Assembly (NCBI RefSeq): GCF_001281525.1
Contig: NZ_LGCI01000008.1
Span: 1-60,250 of the forward strand
DNA: 60,250 nucleotides
Direction of reading: 5' to 3'
DNA from: Lysinibacillus macroides
GTDB lineage: Bacteria > Bacillota > Bacilli > Bacillales_A > Planococcaceae
Part shown: piece after piece, positions 46,113-54,381 of the stretch
Position numbering within the stretch: the stretch's first letter is position 1
Layout: each line of letters begins with the position of its first letter
Made by a program: the position numbers and the translations under genes
Notes under the pieces: generated by a model
Databases searched by the model: none
Seen by the model: only the letters and a program-made list of their open reading frames with translations
Told to the model about the DNA's origin: nothing

Positions 46113-46788
46113 CGAACCAAGAATGTTAGAGTTACTCACTCTTTACTTAGCACCCATATGTCATTGTAAAGCACTATTGTCTGTACAAGAAGCGTTAGAT
46201 TATTTAGATGAAAAGCATGTAGATTTAGTTCTTTTAGATATTATGATGCCAGAAATGAATGGTTGGGAGGTTTGCAAAGAAATAAGGAAGTTTTCGGATG
46301 TACCTATTATTATACTTACAGCAAGAGGGGAGCATGCTGATATTGTAAAAGGTTTAAATATTGGTGCAGATGACTACATATTAAAGCCTTTTGATGAGGA
46401 AGAATTACTAGCACGTATACATGCTGTCTTAAGGAGAACAAAAGCAAAAGAAGAGGTTATCATCTTTGAAGGGCTACGCTTAGATAAAGAATCCTTTGAA
46501 TTACATTTTCGACAAGAGACCATACCTTTAACACCCAAGGAATTTTCCATACTGACATTATTTTTAGATTATCAAAATAAAGTATTTTCAAGAGAGCATC
46601 TTATCGCTACAGTTTGGGGATATGATGAGCCTATTGAAGATCGAACAATTGATTCGCATGTCCGTAACTTACGGGAAAAATTGCGGAAAAGTGGTTTCCC
46701 TGTTGATGATTGCTTACAAACAGTTTGGGGAATAGGCTACAAATGGCATAAGTCCGTAGATAGAAACCCTTTTAAACATAAAAGATAG
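46087..46788 (+). CDS. OmpR-family response regulator
   Basis: A 233-residue regulator. The receiver domain shows ILCIDDEPRMLELL, the phospho-acceptor Asp in LVLLDIMMPEMNGWEV and Lys in DDYILKPFDEEELL. The winged helix shows LTPKEFSILTLFLDY and TIDSHVRNLREKLRKSGF. The ATG lies inside the 3' end of the kinase gene, so translation is coupled. The neighbouring minus-strand YdhK-like lipoprotein could be a target, a guess from proximity. Confidence 0.93.
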   Translation: MKTILCIDDEPRMLELLTLYLAPICHCKALLSVQEALDYLDEKHVDLVLLDIMMPEMNGWEVCKEIRKFSDVPIIILTARGEHADIVKGLNIGADDYILKPFDEEELLARIHAVLRRTKAKEEVIIFEGLRLDKESFELHFRQETIPLTPKEFSILTLFLDYQNKVFSREHLIATVWGYDEPIEDRTIDSHVRNLREKLRKSGFPVDDCLQTVWGIGYKWHKSVDRNPFKHKR

Positions 46789-46794
46789 AAAAAT

Positions 46795-46823
46795 AACCTC
46801 TTCCAGAAATACTGGGAGAGGTT
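46795..46823 (-). terminator. Terminator of the YdhK-like gene
   Basis: A stem of about 11 bp (46795-46806 with 46812-46823) is followed on the minus strand by TATTTTTC. It may also stop the convergent response regulator. Confidence 0.7.
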
Positions 46824-46830
46824 GTTCGTG

Positions 46831-47415
46831 TTACTGCATTGCTAACTCTTCTTCTGTCACCCATTTATGATTTTTCACGGCTTCACTATTTGTGGTTGAA
46901 GTGTAATCAATCATATAAACAGTCGTTTGTATAGCCTCATCAATTAGGACGGTCGAATTTTCCATACCTTCCATATGAGTAGCAGCTGTTTTTACTTCTG
47001 TACCAGGAGCTAACGGTGCTTTCTCTGGATCAATTAATTCTTCGTGAATAACCCATTTATGTTTTTCTACTCGCCGACCATCTGATGCTGCCGTGTAGGA
47101 TATGATATAAGCAGTTGTATCATATGCTCCAACAATTGTCGCTTCAGCACCCTTCATACCCTCCATATGCCCATCTGTAAGAATAGCTATACTCCCTACT
47201 GGAAATTTTGGATTTTCAGCATTTTTCAACGTAACGGGCACTTCTCCTGAACTTGAATGGTTCATCATAGAATGATCCATTTCTGTATGTTGTGCCGTTT
47301 CATTATGATCATTTGAAGTTGATGTAGGCTTTGTCATATCCTCTGTACAGGCTGATAAACCTAGCAAAATGACTGCCGTTAGTAGTACAATAGACCATCT
47401 TCCTTTAACTGTCAT
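46831..47415 (-). CDS. ydhK: YdhK-like lipoprotein with two DUF1541 repeats
   Basis: A 194-residue lipoprotein. The signal ends at LLGLSACTED with a good lipobox. A His/Met/Asp-rich linker (AQHTEMDHSMMNHSSS) resembles copper-binding stretches. Two DUF1541 (PF07563) repeats follow: GAYDTTAYIISYTAASDGRR with HKWVIHEEL, then TVYMIDYTSTTNSEA with HKWVTEEEL. YdhK is a stress-induced surface lipoprotein in Bacillus. The His/Met region suggests metal binding, an inference. It is monocistronic, with AGGAGG upstream. Confidence 0.87.
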   Translation of the reverse strand: MTVKGRWSIVLLTAVILLGLSACTEDMTKPTSTSNDHNETAQHTEMDHSMMNHSSSGEVPVTLKNAENPKFPVGSIAILTDGHMEGMKGAEATIVGAYDTTAYIISYTAASDGRRVEKHKWVIHEELIDPEKAPLAPGTEVKTAATHMEGMENSTVLIDEAIQTTVYMIDYTSTTNSEAVKNHKWVTEEELAMQ

Positions 47416-47502
47416 ATCATATCCTCCTTACTATTTGCCCTTACTGTAGCAAATAAATATGCAGAAATGATGAACAGGAACTTTCAATCGAAGGTCATTA
47501 TA

Positions 47503-47536
47503 AAAAGCCCTTCTTTAGTCTGTCACTAAAGAAGGG
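47503..47536 (-). terminator. Terminator of bioY
   Basis: A perfect 12-bp stem (47508-47519 with 47525-47536) is followed on the minus strand by GCTTTTTATA. Confidence 0.88.
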
Positions 47537-47542
47537 ATGAAG

Positions 47543-48139
47543 TTATTTTATGGGAATGATTTTTAATGTTTTTTGTAATCGGTGAGCGAAGATACCTGCA
47601 AAGATAGATAAAATAATATCCTTTGGTAGTGGAGGAACCATCCACAGCCACGCTAATTTATAAGTAAAGCCTTCTGGTGCACTTGCCCAAATTTTATACG
47701 CAAAATACATCCAATTTGTTCCAAATAAATAATTAATAACAAATGCTACTAATGCAGCTACTATATAACTCACTTTTGTGCCGCTTCGTTCTACAATAAG
47801 ACCAGCAATAAATGCCACTAAAATATATGACACAATAAATCCAAAAGTAGGGCTTAAAATTTTACTAAAGCCTCCACTAAAGAGAGCAAAGACCGGTGCT
47901 CCTGCTAAACCGATACACATATAAACGGTACAAGCAAGCGCCCCTTTTCGACTGCCAAGAATAAGTCCTGCTAAAATAGCAAAGAAAGTTTGCAGTGTGA
48001 TCGGGACACCACCCACTACTAAAAATGGTACGAAGGAAGTAATATTAGCACCTATCATCATTAGTGTAGAGAATAAGCCAATATAAGCGATATCTACGGT
48101 TCTTAATTTATGATGCGTGTGTTCTGTAACTGTTGCCAT
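47543..48139 (-). CDS. bioY: Biotin transporter BioY
   Basis: The S component of an ECF-type biotin importer, 198 residues with six hydrophobic helices. Family blocks are VVGGVPITLQTFFAILAGLI and GSRKGALACTVYMCIGLAGA, with PVFALFSGG and SPTFGFIVSYI after them. It needs the shared EcfA-EcfT module, which is not in the window. A BirA operator overlaps its promoter, so biotin represses it. It is a single gene with GAGGTGAAAG upstream. Confidence 0.95.
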   Translation of the reverse strand: MATVTEHTHHKLRTVDIAYIGLFSTLMMIGANITSFVPFLVVGGVPITLQTFFAILAGLILGSRKGALACTVYMCIGLAGAPVFALFSGGFSKILSPTFGFIVSYILVAFIAGLIVERSGTKVSYIVAALVAFVINYLFGTNWMYFAYKIWASAPEGFTYKLAWLWMVPPLPKDIILSIFAGIFAHRLQKTLKIIPIK

Positions 48140-48178
48140 GCTTTCACCTCTAGTTTTTATAAAGTTATTAATGATAGT

Positions 48179-48207
48179 GTAAATAACTAGTGTATTTGTG
48201 TCAACTT
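48179..48207 (-). promoter_or_regulatory. Promoter of bioY
   Basis: On the minus strand TTGACA-N17-TACACT, with TTGACA lying inside the right half of the BirA operator. Confidence 0.55.
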
Positions 48208-48228
48208 AAAATTATATTTAGTTAACAA
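48196..48228. promoter_or_regulatory. BirA (biotin repressor) operator
   Basis: TTGTGTCAAC-N15-GTTAACAA is an inverted repeat of the form TTGTTAAC-N15-GTTGACACAA on the minus strand, as known for Firmicute BirA sites. It lies 57-89 nt upstream of bioY. Confidence 0.8.
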
Positions 48229-48233
48229 AAGTG

Positions 48234-48262
48234 TTGACTGTGAAATAGTAGCTCCTTATAGA
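48234..48262 (+). promoter_or_regulatory. Promoter of the cobalamin transporter operon
   Basis: TTGACT-N17-TATAGA lies about 55 nt before the riboswitch and just beside the BirA operator. Readthrough control by BirA is not implied. Confidence 0.55.
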
Positions 48263-48317
48263 CTAACCAGCTATAAAACTGTATGATAGAATCGTGATCA
48301 TTTTATAATATTCGCTA

Positions 48318-48530
48318 CTATTGGTGTGACATCTTTTTTATGTCACTTAAAAGGGAAGTCGGTGAAAGACCGACGCTGTCCCGCAACTGTAACGAGGAGT
48401 CCTATGCTATTTCATGCCACTATTGAAGAATGGGAAGGCTGTCATAAGGATGTAGAATCGAAGCCAGGAGACCTGCCAATTAGTAAGACCTGTAATGCCC
48501 ACGAGGATGCAAGCAATTACGGACAATAGC
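48318..48530 (+). promoter_or_regulatory. Cobalamin riboswitch
   Basis: The conserved core is present: AAAGGGAAGTCGGTGAAAGA at 48350, then CCGACGCTGTCCCGCAACTG, and the B12 box GCCAGGAGACCTGCC at 48463-48477. A paired GTGACAT/ATGTCAC element precedes it. It controls the btuC-btuD-like genes starting at 48707. A clear intrinsic terminator is not visible in the 180 nt after it, so the output may be translational. Confidence 0.95.
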
Positions 48531-48706
48531 TGGTTATTTTCTGACTTTGTTTAATCGAGGGTATTTCTATGCATAATTTTGTATAGAATGCCTTTTTTAT
48601 TTTGATGCAACTTTATCGGTGTTGAGATAAATAGTTAGCGACTATTACAGGTTTAACTACGTGTGATTAATTGCTTCATCCATCAAATTTGTAGGAGTTT
48701 AAACGG

Positions 48707-49753
48707 ATGAATAAAAAATTTATATTTTTTTCATTAATACTTGTTCTAGTATTAATTATTTCAATGACATTTGCTGTAATGGTCGGGTCTGTATCTGTAA
48801 CACCATTATATGTTTGGAAGGTTATTCTTTCAAAGCTCCCTTTTATACAAAGCTTTATAGAGCCTGATTGGAGTCGCTCACAGGAAATTATTATTTGGCA
48901 AATAAGAGTGCCACGTGTCATACTAGCGGCTATTGTTGGAGCAGGTTTAGCCATTGCGGGAGCTGCTATTCAGGCGCTTGTGCGAAATTCTATTGCGGAT
49001 CCTTATATTTTAGGCATTTCTTCAGGCGCAGCGGTGGGGGCAACCTCTGTTATTATTTTAGGTGCTTTTTCATTTTTAGGTATATATGCTCTTTCTGTAT
49101 CTGCATTTTTAGGGTCGTTGCTTGCCATTGTGCTTGTATTTTTCTTATCACGTGTTGGTGGACGGATCTCTATTTTCCGTCTGTTGTTGGCAGGAATGGC
49201 TGTGTCCTTTATTTTAACAGCCGTTTCGAATTTTATTTTAATGATGGCTAAGCAGGAGGGGGCATTAAAGGCCGTAATGTTTTGGATGCTTGGTAGCTTA
49301 GCTGGTGCTAAATGGACGAATATTATTGTGCCAGCGATCGTACTTTTCGTCGTACTTATAGTGCTTTGGCTCTATTATCGAAACTTAAATCTACTATTAT
49401 TAGGCGAAGAGGCTGCCGTAACATTAGGTGTAAACCTTCAGCAATTTCGTATCCAGCTAGTCTTACTTGTCTCGCTGTTAACAGGTGTGCTTGTTGCTGT
49501 TAGCGGCTCTATCGGATTTGTAGGATTAATAATTCCGCATATTGTACGATTAATTGTTGGGTCCAATTATAAATACGTTATCCCGATTAGTGCCTTATTA
49601 GGGGGAATTTTCTTAGTTTGGGCAGATGCAGTGGCTCGAATTATTATTGCTCCTCAGGAAATGCCAATTGGTATTATTACAGCTTTTTGTGGCGGACCAT
49701 TCTTTATTTGGCTACTCCGTCGAAACAATTATTCTTTCGGTGAAGGAGATTAA
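48707..49753 (+). CDS. btuC: Cobalamin ABC transporter permease (BtuC/FecCD type)
   Basis: A 348-residue permease of the FecCD family with about ten hydrophobic helices. Blocks are WQIRVPRVILAAIVGAGLA, GAAIQALVRNSIADPYILG, ISSGAAVGATSVII and GSIGFVGLIIPHIVRL. The cobalamin riboswitch upstream identifies the substrate as vitamin B12 or a corrinoid. The ATPase follows 5 nt later. It is a paralogue of the Fur-controlled permease at 24451. No receptor (btuF) gene lies beside it, so the operon must borrow one encoded elsewhere. Confidence 0.92.
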   Translation: MNKKFIFFSLILVLVLIISMTFAVMVGSVSVTPLYVWKVILSKLPFIQSFIEPDWSRSQEIIIWQIRVPRVILAAIVGAGLAIAGAAIQALVRNSIADPYILGISSGAAVGATSVIILGAFSFLGIYALSVSAFLGSLLAIVLVFFLSRVGGRISIFRLLLAGMAVSFILTAVSNFILMMAKQEGALKAVMFWMLGSLAGAKWTNIIVPAIVLFVVLIVLWLYYRNLNLLLLGEEAAVTLGVNLQQFRIQLVLLVSLLTGVLVAVSGSIGFVGLIIPHIVRLIVGSNYKYVIPISALLGGIFLVWADAVARIIIAPQEMPIGIITAFCGGPFFIWLLRRNNYSFGEGD

Positions 49754-49758
49754 TAGAC

Positions 49759-50571
49759 ATGACATTGGAAGCAAAGCAAGTATCATTCTCCATTAACGAT
49801 CAGCGCATATTACATGAAGTAAGTATTCACATAAAGGAAAAGCAATTTGTTGGGCTAATTGGTCCTAATGGTAGCGGTAAATCCACGTTGCTAAAAAATA
49901 TGTATCGTTTATTAAAGCCTGAAAATGGTATAATTTTGTTAAATGAGCAGGATATTTTAAAGCAATCAAGTAAAGCGATTGCTAAAAACCTGGCTGTTGT
50001 GAGTCAAGAAACACCTGTGTTATTTGACTTTACTGTGCATGATTTAGTCAGTATGGGCAGAACACCACATAAAAAGCTGTTAGAGCTTGATCAAGAGCAA
50101 GATTTCCGAATTGTTAAAGATGCTCTTAGGCAAACGGGTATATGTCATTTAGAGAAACGAAGCTTTAGCTCTCTTTCAGGGGGGGAGAAAAAGCGCGTAA
50201 TGGTTGCACGAGCACTTGCCCAACAAGCGCAGGTATTAATATTAGATGAGCCAACGAATCATTTAGATATTCAACATCAGCTTCAACTCATGGATTTAAT
50301 TCAGACCTTACATTTAACGGTAGTGGCTGCTTTACATGACTTAAATATCGCTGCCATGTACTGTGATCAAATTTATGTGTTACAGCATGGTCGGATTGTA
50401 TGTTATGGAGCACCAGAGGAAGTGTTAACACCTGCGCTATTGCAAAAAGTATTTGGTGTGTATGCTGATATCCAAACACATGCATTGACAGGTAAGCCAT
50501 ATCTTACATATGTTCCAGAACAATTTACGAAAAATATCAGAGACCGAGCAGGTGCAGTAAACGTAAGGTGA
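49759..50571 (+). CDS. btuD: Cobalamin ABC transporter ATPase (BtuD type)
   Basis: A 270-residue ATPase. The Walker A is GLIGPNGSGKSTLLKNMYRL, the signature LSGGEKKRVMVARALAQ, the Walker B LILDEPTNHLDIQHQL and the switch His is in AALHDLNIAAMYC. It sits 5 nt after btuC under the cobalamin riboswitch. The C-terminus extends about 20 residues past the usual end (EQFTKNIRDRAGAVNVR). Its nearest relative in the window is the ATPase of the Fur-controlled operon. A terminator follows. Confidence 0.93.
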   Translation: MTLEAKQVSFSINDQRILHEVSIHIKEKQFVGLIGPNGSGKSTLLKNMYRLLKPENGIILLNEQDILKQSSKAIAKNLAVVSQETPVLFDFTVHDLVSMGRTPHKKLLELDQEQDFRIVKDALRQTGICHLEKRSFSSLSGGEKKRVMVARALAQQAQVLILDEPTNHLDIQHQLQLMDLIQTLHLTVVAALHDLNIAAMYCDQIYVLQHGRIVCYGAPEEVLTPALLQKVFGVYADIQTHALTGKPYLTYVPEQFTKNIRDRAGAVNVR

Positions 50572-50590
50572 TGTAACTGGATACATAACG

Positions 50591-50629
50591 GGCTATCGAG
50601 AAAATTTTCACTTTCTTGATAGTCCTTTT
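50591..50629 (+). terminator. Terminator of the cobalamin transporter operon
   Basis: A 13-bp stem with one G-T pair (50591-50603 with 50612-50625) is followed by CTTTTC. Confidence 0.82.
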
Positions 50630-50684
50630 CTTGTATAGATAGCTGAGTTTTGGGGAATTGTATGGTTGAAAGGAATGATAAACA

Positions 50685-50858
50685 ATGGAAGAAATGAAAT
50701 TTGCCAAGCTTGACCAGCAGCAACTTGCAAAAATTAATGAGCTAGAACAGGCTATAGGTGTTACATTAATAGCGTATGATTCATCAGCGATGCCAGCTCA
50801 AGGATCAGATGGCTATGAAGCAAATTCTAGCTCTACCAGCAATCATACATCATCATAA
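50685..50858 (+). CDS. Small acidic protein of unknown function
   Basis: A 57-residue frame with AAAGGA about 10 nt upstream of the ATG. Residues 1-30 form a likely amphipathic helix (KLDQQQLAKINELEQAIGV), followed by a strand-like VTLIAYDSS and a Ser/Asn/His-rich flexible tail. It lies between two terminators, so it must have its own promoter. The codon use and composition look real. I do not recognise a family. Confidence 0.55.
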   Translation: MEEMKFAKLDQQQLAKINELEQAIGVTLIAYDSSAMPAQGSDGYEANSSSTSNHTSS

Positions 50859-50868
50859 ACAATAAAAT

Positions 50869-50900
50869 GCCTTGCAGGAATGTAAGGTACTTTTCTTTTT
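50869..50900 (+). terminator. Terminator of the small gene
   Basis: GCCTTGCA (50869-50876) pairs with TGTAAGGT (50881-50888), followed by a T-rich run. Confidence 0.7.
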
Positions 50901-50926
50901 AATCCATACAAAAGGAAGTGCTAAAC

Positions 50927-52093
50927 ATGAAAGAATTTTATGCAGATTTACATATTCATATTGGTCGTACTACCAGTGGACGAGCTGTTAAAATTACAGG
51001 TAGTAAAACACTAACATTAACACAAATTTTAGAGACGGCCAGTACAAGAAAAGGCTTGGATATAGTAGGTATTATTGACTGCCATTCACCCGAGGTTATA
51101 GAGGAAATAAATAGGTTATTAACACAAGGAGAGTTGACGGAACTAGAAGAGGGAGGGCTACGTTTTCAGGATACGACACTCATCCCAGGTTCAGAAATTG
51201 AGATTTATGATCAATTTTGTCATGGTCCTATTCATGTGCTTGCTTATTTTCCTACACTGTTGCAAATGAAGCAATTTTCAAATTGGATGTCTCAGCATAT
51301 GAAAAATATCCATTTAAGTTCACAGCGAATCTATTGTAATGGACGGACATTACAGCAAAAAGTTTATGAATTGGGTGGACTTTTTATTCCGGCGCATGTC
51401 TTTACACCCTTTAAAAGTCTGTTTGGCAAAGGTGTGCAACGTAGTTTAACAGAGGTATTTGACCCGAACATGATAGATGCCATTGAATTAGGATTAAGCT
51501 CCGATACAATGATGGTCCATCAGATAAAAGAGTTACAGGCGTATACATTTGTGAGTAATTCTGATGCTCATTCCCTTGGGAAAATAGCACGTGAATATCA
51601 AAAACTCCGATTAGCAGCAGCCAATTTTGCAGAATTAAAAAAGGCTCTTCATGAACAGCAAGGTCGTGCAGTCATCGCAAATTATGGATTAAATCCTTTA
51701 CTTGGTAAATACCATCAAACCGTCTGTGCAAAATGTGGTGAACAGCTTGTCAATCAAGCAATTCACTGTACAAATTGTGGAAGTACACAAATTATAAAGG
51801 GTGTAGCAACACGCATTCAGGAGCTATCGGAGGATTTTTCGAATACACGACAGAGACCTCCTTATATTCATCAAGTACCGTTAGATTTTATTCCTGGGAT
51901 TGGACCTAAGATGCTGGAACGATTACTCCAAGCATTTGGTACAGAGATGAATATTTTACACAATGTAACCCTAGAGCAGCTTGAACAAATTGTGCCCTCT
52001 AAAATTGCAATATTAATAGACCAAGCAAGAACAGGTCAATTAGCGATTGCCGTTGGAGGTGGTGGCATTTATGGAAAGATACAGGCGGACTAA
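50927..52093 (+). CDS. Endonuclease Q-like PHP-domain nuclease
   Basis: A 388-residue protein with three parts. A PHP domain (about 1-250) has the metal motifs FYADLHIHIG, IIDCHSPEV, GSEIEIYDQ and VSNSDAHSLG. A zinc ribbon has CAKCGEQ and CTNCGS near residues 265-285. A C-terminal helix-hairpin-helix-like end has DFIPGIGPKMLERLL. This layout is that of EndoQ, which cleaves DNA 5' of deaminated bases such as uracil and hypoxanthine, known from archaea and some Bacillus. The ATG at 50927 has AAAGGAAG upstream. It is a single-gene unit, probably acting in DNA repair. Confidence 0.85.
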   Translation: MKEFYADLHIHIGRTTSGRAVKITGSKTLTLTQILETASTRKGLDIVGIIDCHSPEVIEEINRLLTQGELTELEEGGLRFQDTTLIPGSEIEIYDQFCHGPIHVLAYFPTLLQMKQFSNWMSQHMKNIHLSSQRIYCNGRTLQQKVYELGGLFIPAHVFTPFKSLFGKGVQRSLTEVFDPNMIDAIELGLSSDTMMVHQIKELQAYTFVSNSDAHSLGKIAREYQKLRLAAANFAELKKALHEQQGRAVIANYGLNPLLGKYHQTVCAKCGEQLVNQAIHCTNCGSTQIIKGVATRIQELSEDFSNTRQRPPYIHQVPLDFIPGIGPKMLERLLQAFGTEMNILHNVTLEQLEQIVPSKIAILIDQARTGQLAIAVGGGGIYGKIQAD

Positions 52094-52199
52094 ATAAGGA
52101 ATAGAAATTAAAAAATTGCTATTATTTAACCCATTTTTAACCTTTCTCTAGTAAAATGGTCAATACATGTACTATTTTTATAGATGGAGGCGGAAGTGT

Positions 52200-53828
52200 A
52201 TGCAATTATCAAAGAAATTTCGTTTTTTAGCTGCGAGTATACTTACTTTACAGCTCATGGCACCTACAGCAGCTAATGCAGAGGAGCAAAGTGACAATAT
52301 AGCACCAAGCTGGGTCGTTCAAGCAGATTATCTGGCACTTGGTGATTCATTAGCTCAAGGGATAAATGAGCTAGGTATTCTTGGGCTAGGCTATACAGAT
52401 TTTGTAGCTCAGGCGTTGCAACATGAGGGTTTCTTAGCTTCCTATAATAAGGGCTTTGCGATGTCTGGCTATGCAACGACAAATATTTTGACAGATATCC
52501 ACAATAATGTAGAAAAAGTCGTGACAGGTTTTGGTTATACAAGTGAGCAAGTAAAGCTACGTGATGCTATTAAAAATGCTGAAATAATTACATTAACGGC
52601 TGGTGCCAATGATTTATTGCCTATTTTAAAAGAATCACAGCAAACAGGCATTAATACAGCGGCCATTATCAAGACGACAAAGGAAGCTGTCACAAATATT
52701 GGAACCATTTTAACAGAAATTAAAAAACTGAATCCACAAGCAGAAGTGTATGTAATGGGCTATTATAATTCGTTCCCCTATTATGAGGAAAAGCTACAAG
52801 CGCAATTTAAAGTGCTGCTGGCTACACTTAATTCAACATTAAAATCAACGGTTGAAAAAGCAGGAGCAACGTTTGTGCCGACCTATGATATTGTGGCAAA
52901 GGATGTTCCAAGCTATCTACCAAATCCAGAAAATATTCATTTAAGTGAGGCTGGCTATTTAGCAGTAGCAAATGAGGCATTTTTACCGATAATGAAGAAA
53001 AGCCCTTTATGGGATGTATCAAAGGCAATTAACGTAAATATAAAAGATCAAACGACGGTAGAGGTACACTGGCAAGCAGCAACGGATAATGTAGGCGTGG
53101 CAAATTATCATGTCTATGTTAATGACCAACTAACATCAACAGTGGACGCTCTGACAACGTCGATTACACTTGATAAGTTAACAGAAAACACAGCTTATCA
53201 TGTTGCGGTAAAAGCGGTTGATGCAGCTGGTAATGAAAGTGTTCAAAGCCCAGAAGTCACATTTACAACAAAAGGAGCAATAAGCTTTACAGATATCGAC
53301 AAACATTGGGCAAAAGAGTATATCCAACAAGCAGCCGCTACAGGCATTATGAATGGTTATCCAGATGGTACATTTAGACCTGAGCATCAAGTAACACGTG
53401 TGCAAGCTGCAGCAATACTTGTAAGAAGTTTAGGGTTAACAACGCACGAGCAAGCACCATTTGCGGATATTGCGAATTATGATGCTAAAACAAAGTCAGA
53501 AATTGCAGCAGCCTACGCACATGGACTCATTAAGGGGACAGCAGATGGAAAATTCAATCCAGCACAGCCAGTGACACGTGCTCAATTAGCATTAATGCTT
53601 TATCGTGCTTATGAACAACAAGTCAATCAACCGTCTATAGCTACAGGAAGTGAGCTACCTTTTACAGATATTGCTTCGTATGATGCTGAAACACAACAAG
53701 CAATCAAGATGCTGTATGAGCTAGGCATTGTAACAGGTGATGGAAAAAAATATCTACCAGCAGCTCCAACAAAACGTAGTGAAGCAGCAAAAATCCTCGT
53801 TAATATCAGTCAGCTAATTACTCAATAA
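52200..53828 (+). CDS. Surface SGNH/GDSL hydrolase with FN3 and three SLH domains
   Basis: A 542-residue exported enzyme. The signal peptide ends near APTAANAEE (residue 28). The SGNH lipase/esterase domain (about 40-275) has block I LALGDSLAQGINELG, block III LTAGANDLLPIL and block V PENIHLSEAGYLAVANEAF. The Asp usual three residues before the block V His is here Glu. An FN3 domain (about 280-360) is followed by three SLH repeats (TDIDKHWAKEYIQQAAATGI, ADIANYDAKTKSEIAAAYAH, TDIASYDAETQQAIKMLYEL) that anchor it to the wall. The ATG at 52200 has GGAGGCGGAAG upstream. It probably deacylates a wall or external ester. Confidence 0.9.
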   Translation: MQLSKKFRFLAASILTLQLMAPTAANAEEQSDNIAPSWVVQADYLALGDSLAQGINELGILGLGYTDFVAQALQHEGFLASYNKGFAMSGYATTNILTDIHNNVEKVVTGFGYTSEQVKLRDAIKNAEIITLTAGANDLLPILKESQQTGINTAAIIKTTKEAVTNIGTILTEIKKLNPQAEVYVMGYYNSFPYYEEKLQAQFKVLLATLNSTLKSTVEKAGATFVPTYDIVAKDVPSYLPNPENIHLSEAGYLAVANEAFLPIMKKSPLWDVSKAINVNIKDQTTVEVHWQAATDNVGVANYHVYVNDQLTSTVDALTTSITLDKLTENTAYHVAVKAVDAAGNESVQSPEVTFTTKGAISFTDIDKHWAKEYIQQAAATGIMNGYPDGTFRPEHQVTRVQAAAILVRSLGLTTHEQAPFADIANYDAKTKSEIAAAYAHGLIKGTADGKFNPAQPVTRAQLALMLYRAYEQQVNQPSIATGSELPFTDIASYDAETQQAIKMLYELGIVTGDGKKYLPAAPTKRSEAAKILVNISQLITQ

Positions 53829-53833
53829 CTAGA

Positions 53834-53868
53834 AAAAGGTAGGAGCGATAAAAGCTTCTACCTTTTGA
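53834..53868 (+). terminator. Terminator of the SGNH hydrolase gene
   Basis: A 13-bp stem with one G-T pair (53834-53846 with 53854-53866) ends in TTTT. Confidence 0.8.
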
Positions 53869-53961
53869 CATCTTTATGATAAACAAAGTATAGTCTTCCT
53901 AGGCTATGTGCAGGTTGTGAGTAAAGTACATATAAGCAAGCAATGAGAAGGAGGGAAAGGT

Positions 53962-54330
53962 ATGATATCGTTTATATTATCTGTAAAAAGATTGTTAACA
54001 GGGCTGTGGCGATCCTTTAAACGTCCGTATTTTCTTCCGTTATTCACCACATTATTTTTAATTATTTTATCTGGCACATTATTTTACAGTGGGGCGGAGA
54101 AATGGCATTGGTTGGATGCCTTGTACTTTGCGGTAATTAGCTTAATTCCAACAGGCGTAGAAACAGGGCTATATCCAACTACTACCTACTCTAAAATTTT
54201 TACCATGATCTATTTAATTGTTGGTACTGGCGTTATGTTTATTATGCTATTAATACTTGGTCGTTCTATCATTGATTTTTCCCTTAATGAAGATGAAAAA
54301 GAAGAAATGAAAAAACGGTTGGAAAAGTGA
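53962..54330 (+). CDS. Small two-helix ion channel (Ion_trans_2) with atypical filter
   Basis: A 122-residue membrane protein. TM1 (about 25-46, FLPLFTTLFLIILSGTLF), a pore helix (WLDALYFAVISL), a filter-like loop and TM2 (about 80-102, MIYLIVGTGVMFIMLLILG) match the core of PF07885. The loop reads IPTGVETGLYPTTTYSK where potassium channels have TVGYGD-type sequence. It may not be potassium selective, or may be a modified relative. A short charged C-terminal helix ends it, and there is no RCK domain. AAGGAGGGAAAGG precedes the start. A very strong terminator follows. Confidence 0.8.
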   Translation: MISFILSVKRLLTGLWRSFKRPYFLPLFTTLFLIILSGTLFYSGAEKWHWLDALYFAVISLIPTGVETGLYPTTTYSKIFTMIYLIVGTGVMFIMLLILGRSIIDFSLNEDEKEEMKKRLEK

Positions 54331-54381
54331 AATAACCGTACAATGAATCTTATAGAGGACTCATTGTACGGTTATTTTTTT
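54331..54381 (+). terminator. Strong terminator between the channel and DUF2653 genes
   Basis: A perfect 16-bp stem (54331-54346 with 54361-54376) is followed by seven or more T. A residues on its left may serve the convergent gene. Confidence 0.93.

Noticed and set aside
48326..48529. 67-codon open frame on the + strand
   Set aside because: It lies wholly within the cobalamin riboswitch and translates conserved RNA core sequence.
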